Positions 54,701 to 62,722 are shown, counted from the stretch's first letter. The stretch: 64,000 nucleotides of DNA from Larkinella rosea (GCF_003858635.1 NZ_RQJO01000010.1:434001-498000), one strand, 5' to 3'. Notes: generated from the letters alone by a model not told the origin. A program made the numbers and translations.

Positions 54701-55172
54701 CCAACGCCCGAACCGCCGGGGCACAAAGCCGCTCGTCGTTCAGGTAGGGTTTTAGGTAAACAACCGCATCATCTTTGCCAACAATCTGCAACTGACTGAT
54801 GACAAATGCTTTGCTTTCCGGATCGCTGAGTTTTTCCAGCGCCTGCCCATACGCCCGAACCGCCATCGCACGCTGCACTTCTTTGCCCGGTTTGGTCACG
54901 TAATAGGAAAAACCGCCCAGGGCATATTCGATGGATGTGTTGTCGCCTTTGCCGGGTGCCGCCAGCATCGACACCATTTCCTGAATACCGGTTGAACCCA
55001 GCGCAGCAATGGCTTCCATGTTGGTTATCAATTGTTTGCCATCGAACGCTGGCATCTGAGCCAGGTTATCGGCTACCCGGTTTTCCAACGGGTGTTGATC
55101 GGGTTTGGGTTGCGCCCAACCGGCGTTATGGAGCAGCATGACGCCCGCGAAGGCAAATAGGTGTAGTTTCAT
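51783..55172 (-). CDS. HEAT-repeat protein with two DUF1080 domains
   Basis: An 1129-residue secreted protein (signal peptide 1-20, ending GWA). Residues about 45-690 are helical HEAT-like repeats (many ALxxLVxxxxx repeats). Two DUF1080 domains follow: about 712-930 (ALFNGKDLTGWKGL, GDAGVYLRGTPQVQIWD, AYRNIYVKEL) and about 936-1129 (LLFDGTDFSKWTG, NGLGIRAP, GMELQIL, RFRNIRVKEL). Two catalytic-type domains on a scaffold is unusual. It lies 37 bp downstream of a Gfo/Idh/MocA gene on the same strand, so it probably works on sugars oxidised by that enzyme. Confidence 0.85.
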   Translation of the reverse strand: MKLHLFAFAGVMLLHNAGWAQPKPDQHPLENRVADNLAQMPAFDGKQLITNMEAIAALGSTGIQEMVSMLAAPGKGDNTSIEYALGGFSYYVTKPGKEVQRAMAVRAYGQALEKLSDPESKAFVISQLQIVGKDDAVVYLKPYLNDERLCAPAVRALVKINTPSAEKAVLQALKESQGTTQLSLVKALGDSRYQPAASALIPLVGESDKKVSKVAMYALARLAAPAAGPVLAKAAQESGYTYDVTEATASYLDYLHQLAVSGKKPQADALARKLLQESVGDKQVHTRTAALRLLVDFNKEKSLPLLTAAVADPSAQYRVAALKLATGLKNKAVNAQLAKLIEKNTGAIQADLITQLGATGDPALTSALGTGLKSADQAVRLAAISAVAQTGQQTALPALLELMKRGSSADITAVKDAILTIKGPQVVAQVTHSLTSMPAEARAALLSILGARAAESSVQQVMAQAQEKDSAISLAAAAALPSLVTKEQLPQLVTLLTNATQPKAIRSLQQAIVAATVSAGDSSQRTDLLVETMQQAPTAAQARFLGTLAGVGGPKALQIVQQSFDKGDGMVQPAAVAALADWTTPDAAPALLAIARQNSVAAESALNGYIAMINRLSFPADQRLLLLRDAMDVARTPQQKVEILKGVSRCRTFLALVFAGQYLDDPALQQQAAVTVWAVAAPNRDFTGKTVRTLLEKTGKLLNGPESESQRQAIQNRLLALPPGDGFVALFNGKDLTGWKGLVANPIKRSKMSADSLALKQQKADEIMRSGWSVKDGLLVFGGHGDNICTEKQYKDFEMLVDWKITKDGDAGVYLRGTPQVQIWDPARTNVGAQVGSGGLYNNQKFESKPLKKADNPVGEWNTFRIIMKGERVTVYLNGVLVTDNTVLENYWDRSLPIFPSEQLELQAHGTYVAYRNIYVKELPQPKPYALTEAEKKDGFELLFDGTDFSKWTGNTKDYVAEDGDMVWYNNGGKGNLYTQKEYSDFVFRFEFQLTPGANNGLGIRAPLTGDAAYAGMELQILDNDAEIYKKLEPYQYHGSVYGVIPAKRGALKPLGEWNYEEVTVKGNQVKVVLNGTQILNGDIAEASKNGTMDHKEHPGLLRKSGYIGFLGHGSVLRFRNIRVKELSK

Positions 55173-55209
55173 ATCGGGAATAAGAAAGTAAAGAAATAGC
55201 GGATAGGCA

Positions 55210-56481
55210 TCAAATGGTCCACGGCGAACGCATCGGTTGGTCGATCAGTCCATTGGCCCCTTCGTCGTTGACGAACACCTGATTGACCGGATCAAATTTC
55301 AGCGAGCGACCCAATTGGAGCGCCACTTTCCCCATGTTGATCAGGGTACAGGAACGATATCCGTTGGCTTCGTTCAGCGCAAACCGTTTCCGTCCGCGAA
55401 CGGCGTCCACGAAGTCGATCTGCTGCGGGAGAGGTTCGGGAAAAGCCGCCAGTTTCTTTTCCAGCTCCGGAATATCCGACTTGAAACCGGGGTACAGTTT
55501 TCCTTTCGGCCCTTCGATGTAGGGCATATTTACGTCCTTTCCTTCGCCATCCAGGATAATTTTGCAACCATCAGCGTAGGTATATTCAATCCGTCGCCAG
55601 GTTCCGACCGCATCCGGGTGTTGCTGGGGCGCGTCGATTTCCACCGAAACCGGGCTGGTGTCGTCTTTTCCCAGAAAATACTGAATGGGGTCTAAATAAT
55701 GCTGGCCCATGTCGCCCAAACCGCCCCCATCATAATCCCAATAACCCCGGAAGGTGTTGTGGACCCGGTGCGGATTATACGGTTTATACGGTGCCGGTCC
55801 CAGCCAGCGCTCGTAATCCAGTTCGGGTGGAACGGGCATCGGCTCCAGATTGGTTTTGCCGACCCAGTAAAATTTCCAGTCAAAACCGGTGTGTTTGCTA
55901 ACGGTCACTTTCAGCGGCCAGCCCAATAAACCGCTGTCCACCAGTTTCTTGATCGGTTTCACGGGCGTACCCATGCCGTAGAAATTATCCTCGAACCGGA
56001 ACCAGGTGTTGAGCCGGAAAATCCGGCCGTGTTGCTGAACGGCTTCCATTACGCGTTTGCCTTCGCCGATGGTGGTCGTCATCGGTTTTTCACACCAGAT
56101 GTCTTTGCCCGCGCGGGCGGCTTCGGCGGCCATAATGCCGTGCCAGTGCGGAGGAGTGGCAATGTGAACAATATCAACCTCCGGCAACTGAATCAATTCC
56201 CGGTAATCGGCAAAGGTTTTAAGCGCCGGATCTTTGATGATTCCTTTGGCCAGTTCAATATGCCGGGTATCGACATCGCAAATGGCGGCCACGCGCGTAC
56301 CCGCGTACGGAATATGTCCCCGCCCCATGCCGCCAACGCCGATAATTCCTTTGGAAAGCTGATCGCTGGGCGCCAGAAAACCTTTCCCCAACACGTGCCG
56401 GGGGACAATGGTAAAAGCCGCCAGCGTGCCCAGCGACTGTTTCAGAAAGGTTCTACGGGAGGGTATCGTTTTTAATTGCAT
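55210..56481 (-). CDS. Tat-exported Gfo/Idh/MocA family oxidoreductase
   Basis: A 423-residue NAD(P)-dependent sugar oxidoreductase. The N-terminus has a twin-arginine signal (SRRTFLK) with a hydrophobic stretch. The Rossmann fold shows GIIGVGGMGRGH and AAICDVD; the typical lysine is in CEKPMTTT, and the C-terminal domain has GDMGQHYLDPIQYF. Exported members are known to oxidise sugars at C3. It leads the two-gene unit with the HEAT-DUF1080 gene and is divergent from the second Gfo gene. The cofactor was probably loaded before Tat export. Confidence 0.9.
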   Translation of the reverse strand: MQLKTIPSRRTFLKQSLGTLAAFTIVPRHVLGKGFLAPSDQLSKGIIGVGGMGRGHIPYAGTRVAAICDVDTRHIELAKGIIKDPALKTFADYRELIQLPEVDIVHIATPPHWHGIMAAEAARAGKDIWCEKPMTTTIGEGKRVMEAVQQHGRIFRLNTWFRFEDNFYGMGTPVKPIKKLVDSGLLGWPLKVTVSKHTGFDWKFYWVGKTNLEPMPVPPELDYERWLGPAPYKPYNPHRVHNTFRGYWDYDGGGLGDMGQHYLDPIQYFLGKDDTSPVSVEIDAPQQHPDAVGTWRRIEYTYADGCKIILDGEGKDVNMPYIEGPKGKLYPGFKSDIPELEKKLAAFPEPLPQQIDFVDAVRGRKRFALNEANGYRSCTLINMGKVALQLGRSLKFDPVNQVFVNDEGANGLIDQPMRSPWTI

Positions 56482-56732
56482 ACTTGTTCGGTTAAGCGGT
56501 TTAGTTACCTCGTGATCTGGTATTCAACATGCGTTATTCACAATGGAACGACGTACCCGCTAAGGTTGAACAAGGGAGGTTGAATGCCAGATAAAGAGCC
56601 TTTACAATACTACTACTTTTCTAGCGAATAAGACCACCAATCACCAAATCACCCGATTTCGAACACTCTTTTTCCATACCTATTATAAAATCTCGTAAAT
56701 TACGTGCTCCCGTAAACTTTCTTTTTTATTGT

Positions 56733-58136
56733 ATGGAAAACCCTGAACAGGTTCCTTCTCGCAGGTCCTTTCTGAAAACGTTGGGATTGGCCGGAACCGC
56801 AGCCGCGGCAGTTCCCTCAACGCTTGCCAACGCCGGAACGTCAGCGACGTATCTGAATCTAGTGAAAAGTCACAGCAGCACAGCCGCCAACGACAAAGTC
56901 CGCATCGGGCTGATCGGAACAGGTGGCATGGGCATCGGCGACACCGAAACCGCCCTGATGGTGGAAGGCACCGAGATGGTGGCCGCCTGTGACCTCTACG
57001 ACGGTCGTTTGCGCCGGGCCAAAGAACTGTGGGGCGACGGTTTATTTACCACGAAAGATTACCGCCAGATTCTCGAACGCCCGGATGTCGATATCATCAT
57101 CAACGGCACGACCGACCACTGGCACGAGAAAATTTCGACCGACGCCATGCGCAAGGGCAAACACGTCTACTGCGAAAAACCGATGGTGCAGAAAGTCGAA
57201 GACGGCCATACGCTGATCAAAGTCCAGAAAGAAACCGGTAAGGTGTTTCAGGTCGGCAGCCAGTTTGCCAGCTCGATCATTATTGCCAAAGCCAAAGAAT
57301 TATTGAAAGCCGGTGACATCGGCGAGCTGGTTTTTGCGGAAGCGCAGTACGACCGGCACAGTGCGATGGGCGCCTGGCAATACTCCATTCCGCCGGATGC
57401 GTCACCCCAAACCGTGGATTGGGATACCTATTTGGGGACTGCCAAAAAGCGCGAGTGGGACCCCAAGCGGTTTTTCAGATGGCGGAATTACCAGGATTAC
57501 GGAACGGGCGTTGCGGGTGATCTTTACGTTCACTTGCTGACGACGCTCCACACGATTACCGGTTCCAAAGGCCCGAATCGGGTCTACGCCAGCGGTGGTC
57601 TGCGGTTCTGGAAAGACGGTCGCGATGTGCCGGATATTCACCTCGCGATCTTCGACTATCCGGCGACACCAGAGCATCCCGAATTTAACCTGACTACGCG
57701 GAGCAATTTTGTCGATGGTGGCGGTGGCGGTTACCTGGTCCGTCTGGTGGGTACGGAAGGAGATTTGTCGATCGGATGGGACAGCCTGACGGTTCGGCAC
57801 CACAAACTGCCGAAAGCGCCCGGTTTATCGATCAGCAATTTCCCGAAAGACCAGCAGGAAGCGTACCTGAAGGAATACAAAAAAATGTATCCCGAGCGCC
57901 CCGAAATGGAAGGCCCGCGCGAAATGGTGTACAAAACCCCGAAAGATTACAAAGGCGACCGTTACGAACATTTTGTCAATTTCTTTGATTCGGTTCGCAA
58001 TCAGAAACCGGTCGTTGAAGATGCGACGTTTGGCCTGCGGGCTTGCGGACCCACTCAGTGTGGAAACATGAGCCTGTTCAAGAAGCAAATCGTGAACTGG
58101 GATCCAAATGCCATGAAAATAATGAATGCAGTCTAG
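56733..58136 (+). CDS. Tat-exported Gfo/Idh/MocA family oxidoreductase
   Basis: A 467-residue homologue of the preceding oxidoreductase. The Tat signal is SRRSFLK followed by an Ala-rich helix. Rossmann motif GLIGTGGMGIGD with CDLYDGR after it, then YCEKPMVQK with the conserved lysine, and GVAGDLYVHLLTTLH with a candidate active-site histidine. It differs enough from the neighbour (55210-56481) to have another specificity. A DUF1080 gene follows on the same strand after a palindromic repeat. Confidence 0.9.
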   Translation: MENPEQVPSRRSFLKTLGLAGTAAAAVPSTLANAGTSATYLNLVKSHSSTAANDKVRIGLIGTGGMGIGDTETALMVEGTEMVAACDLYDGRLRRAKELWGDGLFTTKDYRQILERPDVDIIINGTTDHWHEKISTDAMRKGKHVYCEKPMVQKVEDGHTLIKVQKETGKVFQVGSQFASSIIIAKAKELLKAGDIGELVFAEAQYDRHSAMGAWQYSIPPDASPQTVDWDTYLGTAKKREWDPKRFFRWRNYQDYGTGVAGDLYVHLLTTLHTITGSKGPNRVYASGGLRFWKDGRDVPDIHLAIFDYPATPEHPEFNLTTRSNFVDGGGGGYLVRLVGTEGDLSIGWDSLTVRHHKLPKAPGLSISNFPKDQQEAYLKEYKKMYPERPEMEGPREMVYKTPKDYKGDRYEHFVNFFDSVRNQKPVVEDATFGLRACGPTQCGNMSLFKKQIVNWDPNAMKIMNAV

Positions 58137-58254
58137 GTTTTCGGTATACGGTTTTCCGTTTACGGTGGCTGACGCATGCTTGGGTAGTGCAAGAAATTAA
58201 CGCGGCAGCTAGAATGCGTCAGCTTCCGTAAACGGAAAACCGTATACCGAAAAC
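58137..58254. repeat. Palindromic intergenic repeat, family 1, copy C
   Basis: Two 41-bp arms (58137-58177 and 58214-58254) differ from perfect complementarity at only two bases; the spacer is 36 bp. Arms begin GTTTTCGGTATACGG and end GCTGACGCAT. Related copies are at 2521-2593 and 16060-16148. Confidence 0.9.
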
Positions 58255-58283
58255 GATAATTTATAACTCCTTACAACTAAACC

Positions 58284-58982
58284 ATGAAAAAAGCAACCTT
58301 CGCCATTGGCCTGCTGGCCTCTTTGATTACATTGATGAGTTTATCCCCTTTTAGCTCAAAACCGGGCAAATGGGTGTCGTTGTTCGACGGAAAAACGACG
58401 AAAGGCTGGCACAGTTACCTGAAAGACAAAGCCATTGGCTGGAACATCGAGGACGGCGCCCTGACACCCGACGGAACCGGTGGCGACCTCGTTACCGACA
58501 AAGAATACGAAAATTTTGACCTGGAATTCGAGTTCAAATTGCCCGCCAAGAGCAACAGCGGAGTGGTTTACAAAGTAATCGAAGATCCGGCGAACAAATC
58601 GACCTACTGGTCAGGCCCCGAATACCAGGTGATCGACGACAAGGGGTATCAGTTGAGTGATGGTAACAAATTGAAAGGTAACCAGTTAACCGGAGCCAAC
58701 TACGACCTGATCGCTCCCAACGATCTGACCGTGAACAAACCCGCCGGCGAATGGAACAAAGGCCGGATTGTGGTCAACAATAACCACGTCGAGCATTACC
58801 TGAACGGCAAAAAAGTGGTCGAATACCACTATGGCGGCCCCGAATGGCAAAAGATGGCTGATGCCAGCAAGTTCAAAAACTGGGCTTACGTAAAACCGCA
58901 CGCCAAAGGCAAAATTGCCCTGCAAAACCACAGTCCGAAAGAGGTGGTCTGGTATAAAAACATCCGCATTCGGGAACTGTAG
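58284..58982 (+). CDS. Secreted DUF1080 (3-keto-disaccharide hydrolase family) protein
   Basis: A 232-residue protein: signal peptide-like N-terminus (1-24) and one DUF1080 domain (about 28-232). Family features are WVSLFDGKTTKGWHSY, SNSGVVYKVI, GPEYQVIDD, GEWNKGRIVVNNNHVEHYLNG and the ending ALQNHSPKEVVWYKNIRIREL. It lies in one direction with the Gfo gene at 56733 and the DUF3500 gene, forming a plausible three-gene unit interrupted by repeats. Confidence 0.9.
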   Translation: MKKATFAIGLLASLITLMSLSPFSSKPGKWVSLFDGKTTKGWHSYLKDKAIGWNIEDGALTPDGTGGDLVTDKEYENFDLEFEFKLPAKSNSGVVYKVIEDPANKSTYWSGPEYQVIDDKGYQLSDGNKLKGNQLTGANYDLIAPNDLTVNKPAGEWNKGRIVVNNNHVEHYLNGKKVVEYHYGGPEWQKMADASKFKNWAYVKPHAKGKIALQNHSPKEVVWYKNIRIREL

Positions 58983-59173
58983 AGACGCGATTCATCGCGT
59001 CTGATTTACGATCATCCAGATTCGGAAAGTAAATATGGAGACGCGATAAATCGCACCTGATTCAAGACCACCAGATTCGGAAATTGATTAGACAGAGACG
59101 CGATGAATCGCATCTGATTCAAGACCATCAGATTCGGAAATTGATTAGACAGAGACGCGATTTATCGCGTCTC
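58982..59173. repeat. 57-bp tandem repeat array with palindromic heads
   Basis: Units start at 58982, 59038, 59095 and 59152 (periods 56, 57, 57); the last is partial. Each unit begins with GAGACGCGAT followed by a partial complement; the last (59152-59173) is a perfect palindrome GAGACGCGATTTATCGCGTCTC-like element without the rest. The array starts at the stop codon of the DUF1080 gene and ends 22 bp before the DUF3500 ATG. Confidence 0.85.
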
Positions 59174-59195
59174 TACCCCAAATTCCTAAAACCTT

Positions 59196-60227
59196 ATGAA
59201 AAAATACCTGATTCTCCTGGCCGGTTTTTTACTGGCCTTCACGCCCCCTACCCGCGAACCACTCGGGAAGGAAATGGCATCCGCCGTGACCGCCTTCATC
59301 AAAACCCTCGACGAGGAACAGCGCAAACTGGCGCTCTATCCGTTTAGCGACGACGAGCGGTTTGTCTGGTTTTACACCCCGGTTCCGCGCAAAGGATTGT
59401 CGATGAAAAAAATGAATCCTGAGCAGCAAAAAGCCGCCATGGCGTTGGTAAAACTCGCGATGAGCGAGCAAGGGTACGAAAAAACGACGGCCATCATGGA
59501 CATGGAAAACGTATTGCGCGTGCAGGAAAACCGCCCGCCAAACGATACGCACCGCGATCCGATCAACTATTTTTTTACGTTTTTTGGTGAACCGAATGGC
59601 AAAGAACCCTGGGGCTGGCGGCTCAACGGTCACCATTTGCTGTGGCAGTTTTCGTCGCTGACGGGCAAAATTTCGGGGATGACGCCGACGTTCCTCGGCA
59701 GTAATCCGGATATCGTCCGGGTCGATGTACCCCAGAAAGGCAAGCAAATTCTGAAAAAGGAAGCCGAACTGGGCTTCGCACTGGTCAATTCGCTGAACAG
59801 TGATCAAATGAAGCTGGCGCTCATCAGCGAAACCTCTCCGCAGGAGATCATCACGACCAATGTTCGGAAGGCATCCATCGAAAAAATGGAGGGGATTCCG
59901 TTTACCAAACTGACGGAAAGTCAGCAGAAAACCTTTCTGTCTTTGCTGGACCTTTACCTGAACAACTACCATGTGACGCTGAAAAATCAGCAGATGGACA
60001 AGCTGAAAAAAGTGGGACTGGATAAACTGGTATTTGCCTGGGCGGGTGATCGGGAGCCCGGTTTTGGCCCCGGCAAGGGACAATATTACCGCATCCACGG
60101 CCCCACGTTTTTGATTGAATACGACAACGCGCAAAACCAGGCCAACCATACGCACACGGTCGTTCGGGATTTAACAAATGATTTCGGCGAGGATGTGCTG
60201 GCGGAGCATTACAAATCGCAGCATTAA
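59196..60227 (+). CDS. Secreted DUF3500 domain protein
   Basis: A 343-residue protein with signal peptide (about 1-16). DUF3500 spans nearly all of it: LDEEQRKLALYPFSDDERFVWFYTP, GYEKTTAIMDMENVL, WGWRLNGHHLLW and YYRIHGPTFLIEYDNAQNQANHTHTVVRD. Conserved histidines (NGHHL, NHTHTV) suggest a metal site. Function unknown. It is the last gene of the plus-strand group after the tandem repeat. Confidence 0.9.
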   Translation: MKKYLILLAGFLLAFTPPTREPLGKEMASAVTAFIKTLDEEQRKLALYPFSDDERFVWFYTPVPRKGLSMKKMNPEQQKAAMALVKLAMSEQGYEKTTAIMDMENVLRVQENRPPNDTHRDPINYFFTFFGEPNGKEPWGWRLNGHHLLWQFSSLTGKISGMTPTFLGSNPDIVRVDVPQKGKQILKKEAELGFALVNSLNSDQMKLALISETSPQEIITTNVRKASIEKMEGIPFTKLTESQQKTFLSLLDLYLNNYHVTLKNQQMDKLKKVGLDKLVFAWAGDREPGFGPGKGQYYRIHGPTFLIEYDNAQNQANHTHTVVRDLTNDFGEDVLAEHYKSQH

Positions 60228-60237
60228 TAGCTGTATG

Positions 60238-60480
60238 TCAACCAAATACCCGTCGGACTAATTCTTCTTTGGTAATTCCGAAGTGGTTGGCAATGTTATT
60301 CAAAATCGCATTTAATGTCCCAACTTTGAGCGGATTATGGCGGGGAATTGTTTCATGGTGAGACCCATTCTGTTCGGTCTCGATACGAATATGACTACCC
60401 GATTGGCGAATTATTCGATAACCAAGCGGTTTTAGAAGATGAATCAGTTCTATGCCAGTTAAATCACGTGGAATTTTCAT
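60238..60480 (-). CDS. hicA: HicA-like mRNA interferase toxin
   Basis: An 80-residue HicA toxin. The dsRBD-like fold carries the catalytic His30 in QSGSHIRI, and HHETIPRHNPLKVGTL is the typical second half. The ATG at 60480 was chosen; the longer frame adds 18 non-conserved residues. It lies 68 bp downstream of hicB on the same strand. Confidence 0.88.
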   Translation of the reverse strand: MKIPRDLTGIELIHLLKPLGYRIIRQSGSHIRIETEQNGSHHETIPRHNPLKVGTLNAILNNIANHFGITKEELVRRVFG

Positions 60481-60548
60481 GCGCCAAACGTAAGAGGAAT
60501 TTACCTCACTTGAATGGTCGGTAACAAAATGCAACCATGAAAACCGGT

Positions 60549-60761
60549 TTACTGTAACGCAAAAACTTCATCTTTCACAAAGTGAAGTCGAACAATTTGA
60601 GGCCATTGGCTGGCATCATCAAAATGACAGTCAATGGCATCACGAATCATCTGCTTGAGTTCGTCAACGGTTTCTCCCTGTGTAAAAATATTTTCTCCCA
60701 GCGCCTTTGCCGTATAGCCCCCCTCTGGATCTTCCTCAACAACGAAAATCAATTCTTTCAT
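60549..60761 (-). CDS. hicB: HicB-like antitoxin (short)
   Basis: A 70-residue HicB N-terminal domain (VVEEDPEGGYTAKALGENIFTQGETVDELKQMIRDAI), the partial RNase H fold of the antitoxin. A C-terminal DNA-binding domain is missing, as in other short HicB proteins. It precedes hicA. Confidence 0.85.
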   Translation of the reverse strand: MKELIFVVEEDPEGGYTAKALGENIFTQGETVDELKQMIRDAIDCHFDDASQWPQIVRLHFVKDEVFALQ

Positions 60762-60833
60762 AAGGCCTATCGTTTATGTAAAAATACAACTTTCTTTCAC
60801 CAATCCCTTCATTCCTACCGACCGGTTTTTCCA

Positions 60834-62225
60834 TCAAACGTAGCCCACCTGAGGCAGCAGTTTTCCGGGATTCATCAGATTGCCCGGGTCGATGGCGGTC
60901 TTGATGGCCCGCATCACTTCCACCGCTTCACCGTGTTCTTGGTTCATATACACCAGTTTTCCAACACCAATTCCGTGTTCACCCGAGCAGGTCCCTTCCA
61001 ATGCCAACGCTCGTTGTACTAACCGTTCATTCAACGCTTTAGCCTTTTCCAACTGGCTTGGATCTGCGGGGTCGATGGGGATAGTCAGGTGAAAATTCCC
61101 GTCGCCTACGTGCCCGAGAATGGGGGCAAAAAGACCGGTTTCGGCAATATCGGTTTGGGTATCGACAATGCATTTGGCGAGACGGGAAATCGGTACACAA
61201 ACATCGGTTGACATGATTTTGGAACCGGGTACCATCGCCTGAGCCGACGGGGCGGCATCGGTTCGGGCGCGCCATAACCGCAACCGGGCAGTTTCGTCTG
61301 TTTCCCAGCAAAAGTCATCCCCGCCAAACGCTCGTGCAATCGCCTGTACTTTCGAGATCTGCCCTTCTATTTCAGCGGATGAACCATGAAATTCCAGAAA
61401 TAAAGTCGGTTTTTCGGGATAATTGAGCCCGGAAAACCGGTTGACGGCGTTCATCAGCAACGCGTCGAGCAACTCGATTTTAGCGATCGCGACACCACTC
61501 TGAATCGTTTTGATGGCGGTATTTACGGCTGCTTCAACATTCGGAAATGAGCAAACCGCTGCATAAATCGCTTCCGGGTAGCTATGTAGTTTAATTGTTA
61601 ATTCGGTGATAATGCCCAGCGTTCCTTCCGAACCGATCAGTAAGCGGGTCAAGTCGTACCCGGAAGACGATTTCCGGGCTTTGCTGGCGGTTTTGATGAG
61701 TTGTCCATTCGGCAAAACCGCCTTCAGCGACAACACATTGTCCTTCATGGTGCCGTAACGCACCGCGTTTGTCCCCGACGCCCGGGTGCTGGCCATGCCG
61801 CCCAAAGTTGCATTAACACCGGGACCGATTGGAAAGAAAAAACCACTGCCTTCCAGCGTTTCATCCAGTTGATTTCGCGTTACACCCGCCTGAATCGTCG
61901 CGCACATATTCGCCGTATCAATTTCCAGCACCTGATTCATCAACCGCAAATCGACGCAAACACCCCCGTTCAAGGCCAGAATGTGGCCTTCAATCGACGT
62001 ACCGGCGCCAAACGGAATAATGGGAAGTTGATAGGTAGTGCAAATCGAAACGATCGCGACAATTTCTTCCGTTGAGAGTGGGGAAACCACCCAGTCCGGT
62101 GGCATGCAGGCGTGGTAACTAAAACCGGCGCCGTGTTCCTTTCGGACCTCGATTTGATCCGATACCCGCTCGCCCAGCAACTTTTTCAGTTCCAGCGAAA
62201 TACGGTTTTTGAGCAATGCATCCAT
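60834..62225 (-). CDS. FAD-linked oxidoreductase, GlcD/D-lactate dehydrogenase type
   Basis: A 463-residue flavoprotein of the VAO family. The PCMH FAD domain (about 40-215) contains PIIPFGAGTSIEGH and SSGYDLTRLLIGSEGTLGIIT; the C-terminal domain carries ILGHVGDGNFHL and CSGEHGIGVGK, the usual substrate and metal region. The enzyme likely oxidises D-lactate, glycolate or a related 2-hydroxy acid. It lies 6 bp after arfB on the same strand. No GlcE or GlcF partner is adjacent. Confidence 0.9.
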   Translation of the reverse strand: MDALLKNRISLELKKLLGERVSDQIEVRKEHGAGFSYHACMPPDWVVSPLSTEEIVAIVSICTTYQLPIIPFGAGTSIEGHILALNGGVCVDLRLMNQVLEIDTANMCATIQAGVTRNQLDETLEGSGFFFPIGPGVNATLGGMASTRASGTNAVRYGTMKDNVLSLKAVLPNGQLIKTASKARKSSSGYDLTRLLIGSEGTLGIITELTIKLHSYPEAIYAAVCSFPNVEAAVNTAIKTIQSGVAIAKIELLDALLMNAVNRFSGLNYPEKPTLFLEFHGSSAEIEGQISKVQAIARAFGGDDFCWETDETARLRLWRARTDAAPSAQAMVPGSKIMSTDVCVPISRLAKCIVDTQTDIAETGLFAPILGHVGDGNFHLTIPIDPADPSQLEKAKALNERLVQRALALEGTCSGEHGIGVGKLVYMNQEHGEAVEVMRAIKTAIDPGNLMNPGKLLPQVGYV

Positions 62226-62231
62226 TGGGGT

Positions 62232-62636
62232 TCAGTCAAAATCAACCTTTTTTCTTCGTTCTTTCACCTCGCCCCGTTTCTTTTTTTCGGTCCGTTTTTC
62301 CTCCCGCGACGCTTTCGTTGGGCGGGTTGCTTTCCGGGGCTTGGCTTTTTCGAAGGCTTTCCGAATGAGCTGGTAGAATTTCTCAGTGACTTTATCACGG
62401 TTGCCCAGCTGGGTTCGCTCGGTTTGGTGGTACAAGACCAATATGCCTTCAGTGGTAATTTTATTGACCAGTTTTTCCAGCAAAACCGCCTTTTCTTCCG
62501 CCGTCAAAACCGCTGAATTGGGAATATCGAAGTATAATTCGGCTTTTGTTGCTACCTTGTTGACGTTCTGACCACCTTTGCCGCCACTGCGGGCAAACTG
62601 GAATTGTAATTCGGGGAAAAGCTGCGTTGGGTCCAT
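62232..62636 (-). CDS. arfB: ArfB-type ribosome rescue peptidyl-tRNA hydrolase
   Basis: A 134-residue homologue of ArfB/YaeJ. The GGQ motif is at 21-23 (SGGKGGQNVNKV), and the C-terminal tail is lysine/arginine-rich (EEKRTEKKKRGEVKERRKK), as needed to probe an empty mRNA channel. It releases stalled ribosomes without a stop codon. The ATG at 62636 is the family start; a longer frame adds upstream sequence. An exact TAnnTTTG lies 18 nt before it. Confidence 0.93.
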   Translation of the reverse strand: MDPTQLFPELQFQFARSGGKGGQNVNKVATKAELYFDIPNSAVLTAEEKAVLLEKLVNKITTEGILVLYHQTERTQLGNRDKVTEKFYQLIRKAFEKAKPRKATRPTKASREEKRTEKKKRGEVKERRKKVDFD

Positions 62637-62653
62637 ATCGGGCGAAAACTTGA

Positions 62654-62661
62654 CAAAGCTA
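62654..62661 (-). promoter_or_regulatory. Candidate -7 element for arfB
   Basis: TAGCTTTG on the minus strand fits TAnnTTTG exactly, 17 nt before the arfB ATG. The -33 match is weak. Confidence 0.45.
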
Positions 62662-62722
62662 CAAACATTCCCGCATTCGAACGGTTCGGTTTTATAGTAA
62701 TAAGCCCAAGAATTGACCAAAA

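Noticed and set aside
58982-59173. Tandem repeats that could suggest a CRISPR array
   Set aside because: The repeat units follow each other with no unique spacers, and there are no cas genes.
59229-60155. 308-residue minus-strand open frame opposite the DUF3500 gene
   Set aside because: Shadow of a well-supported DUF3500 gene; composition is unlike its neighbours.
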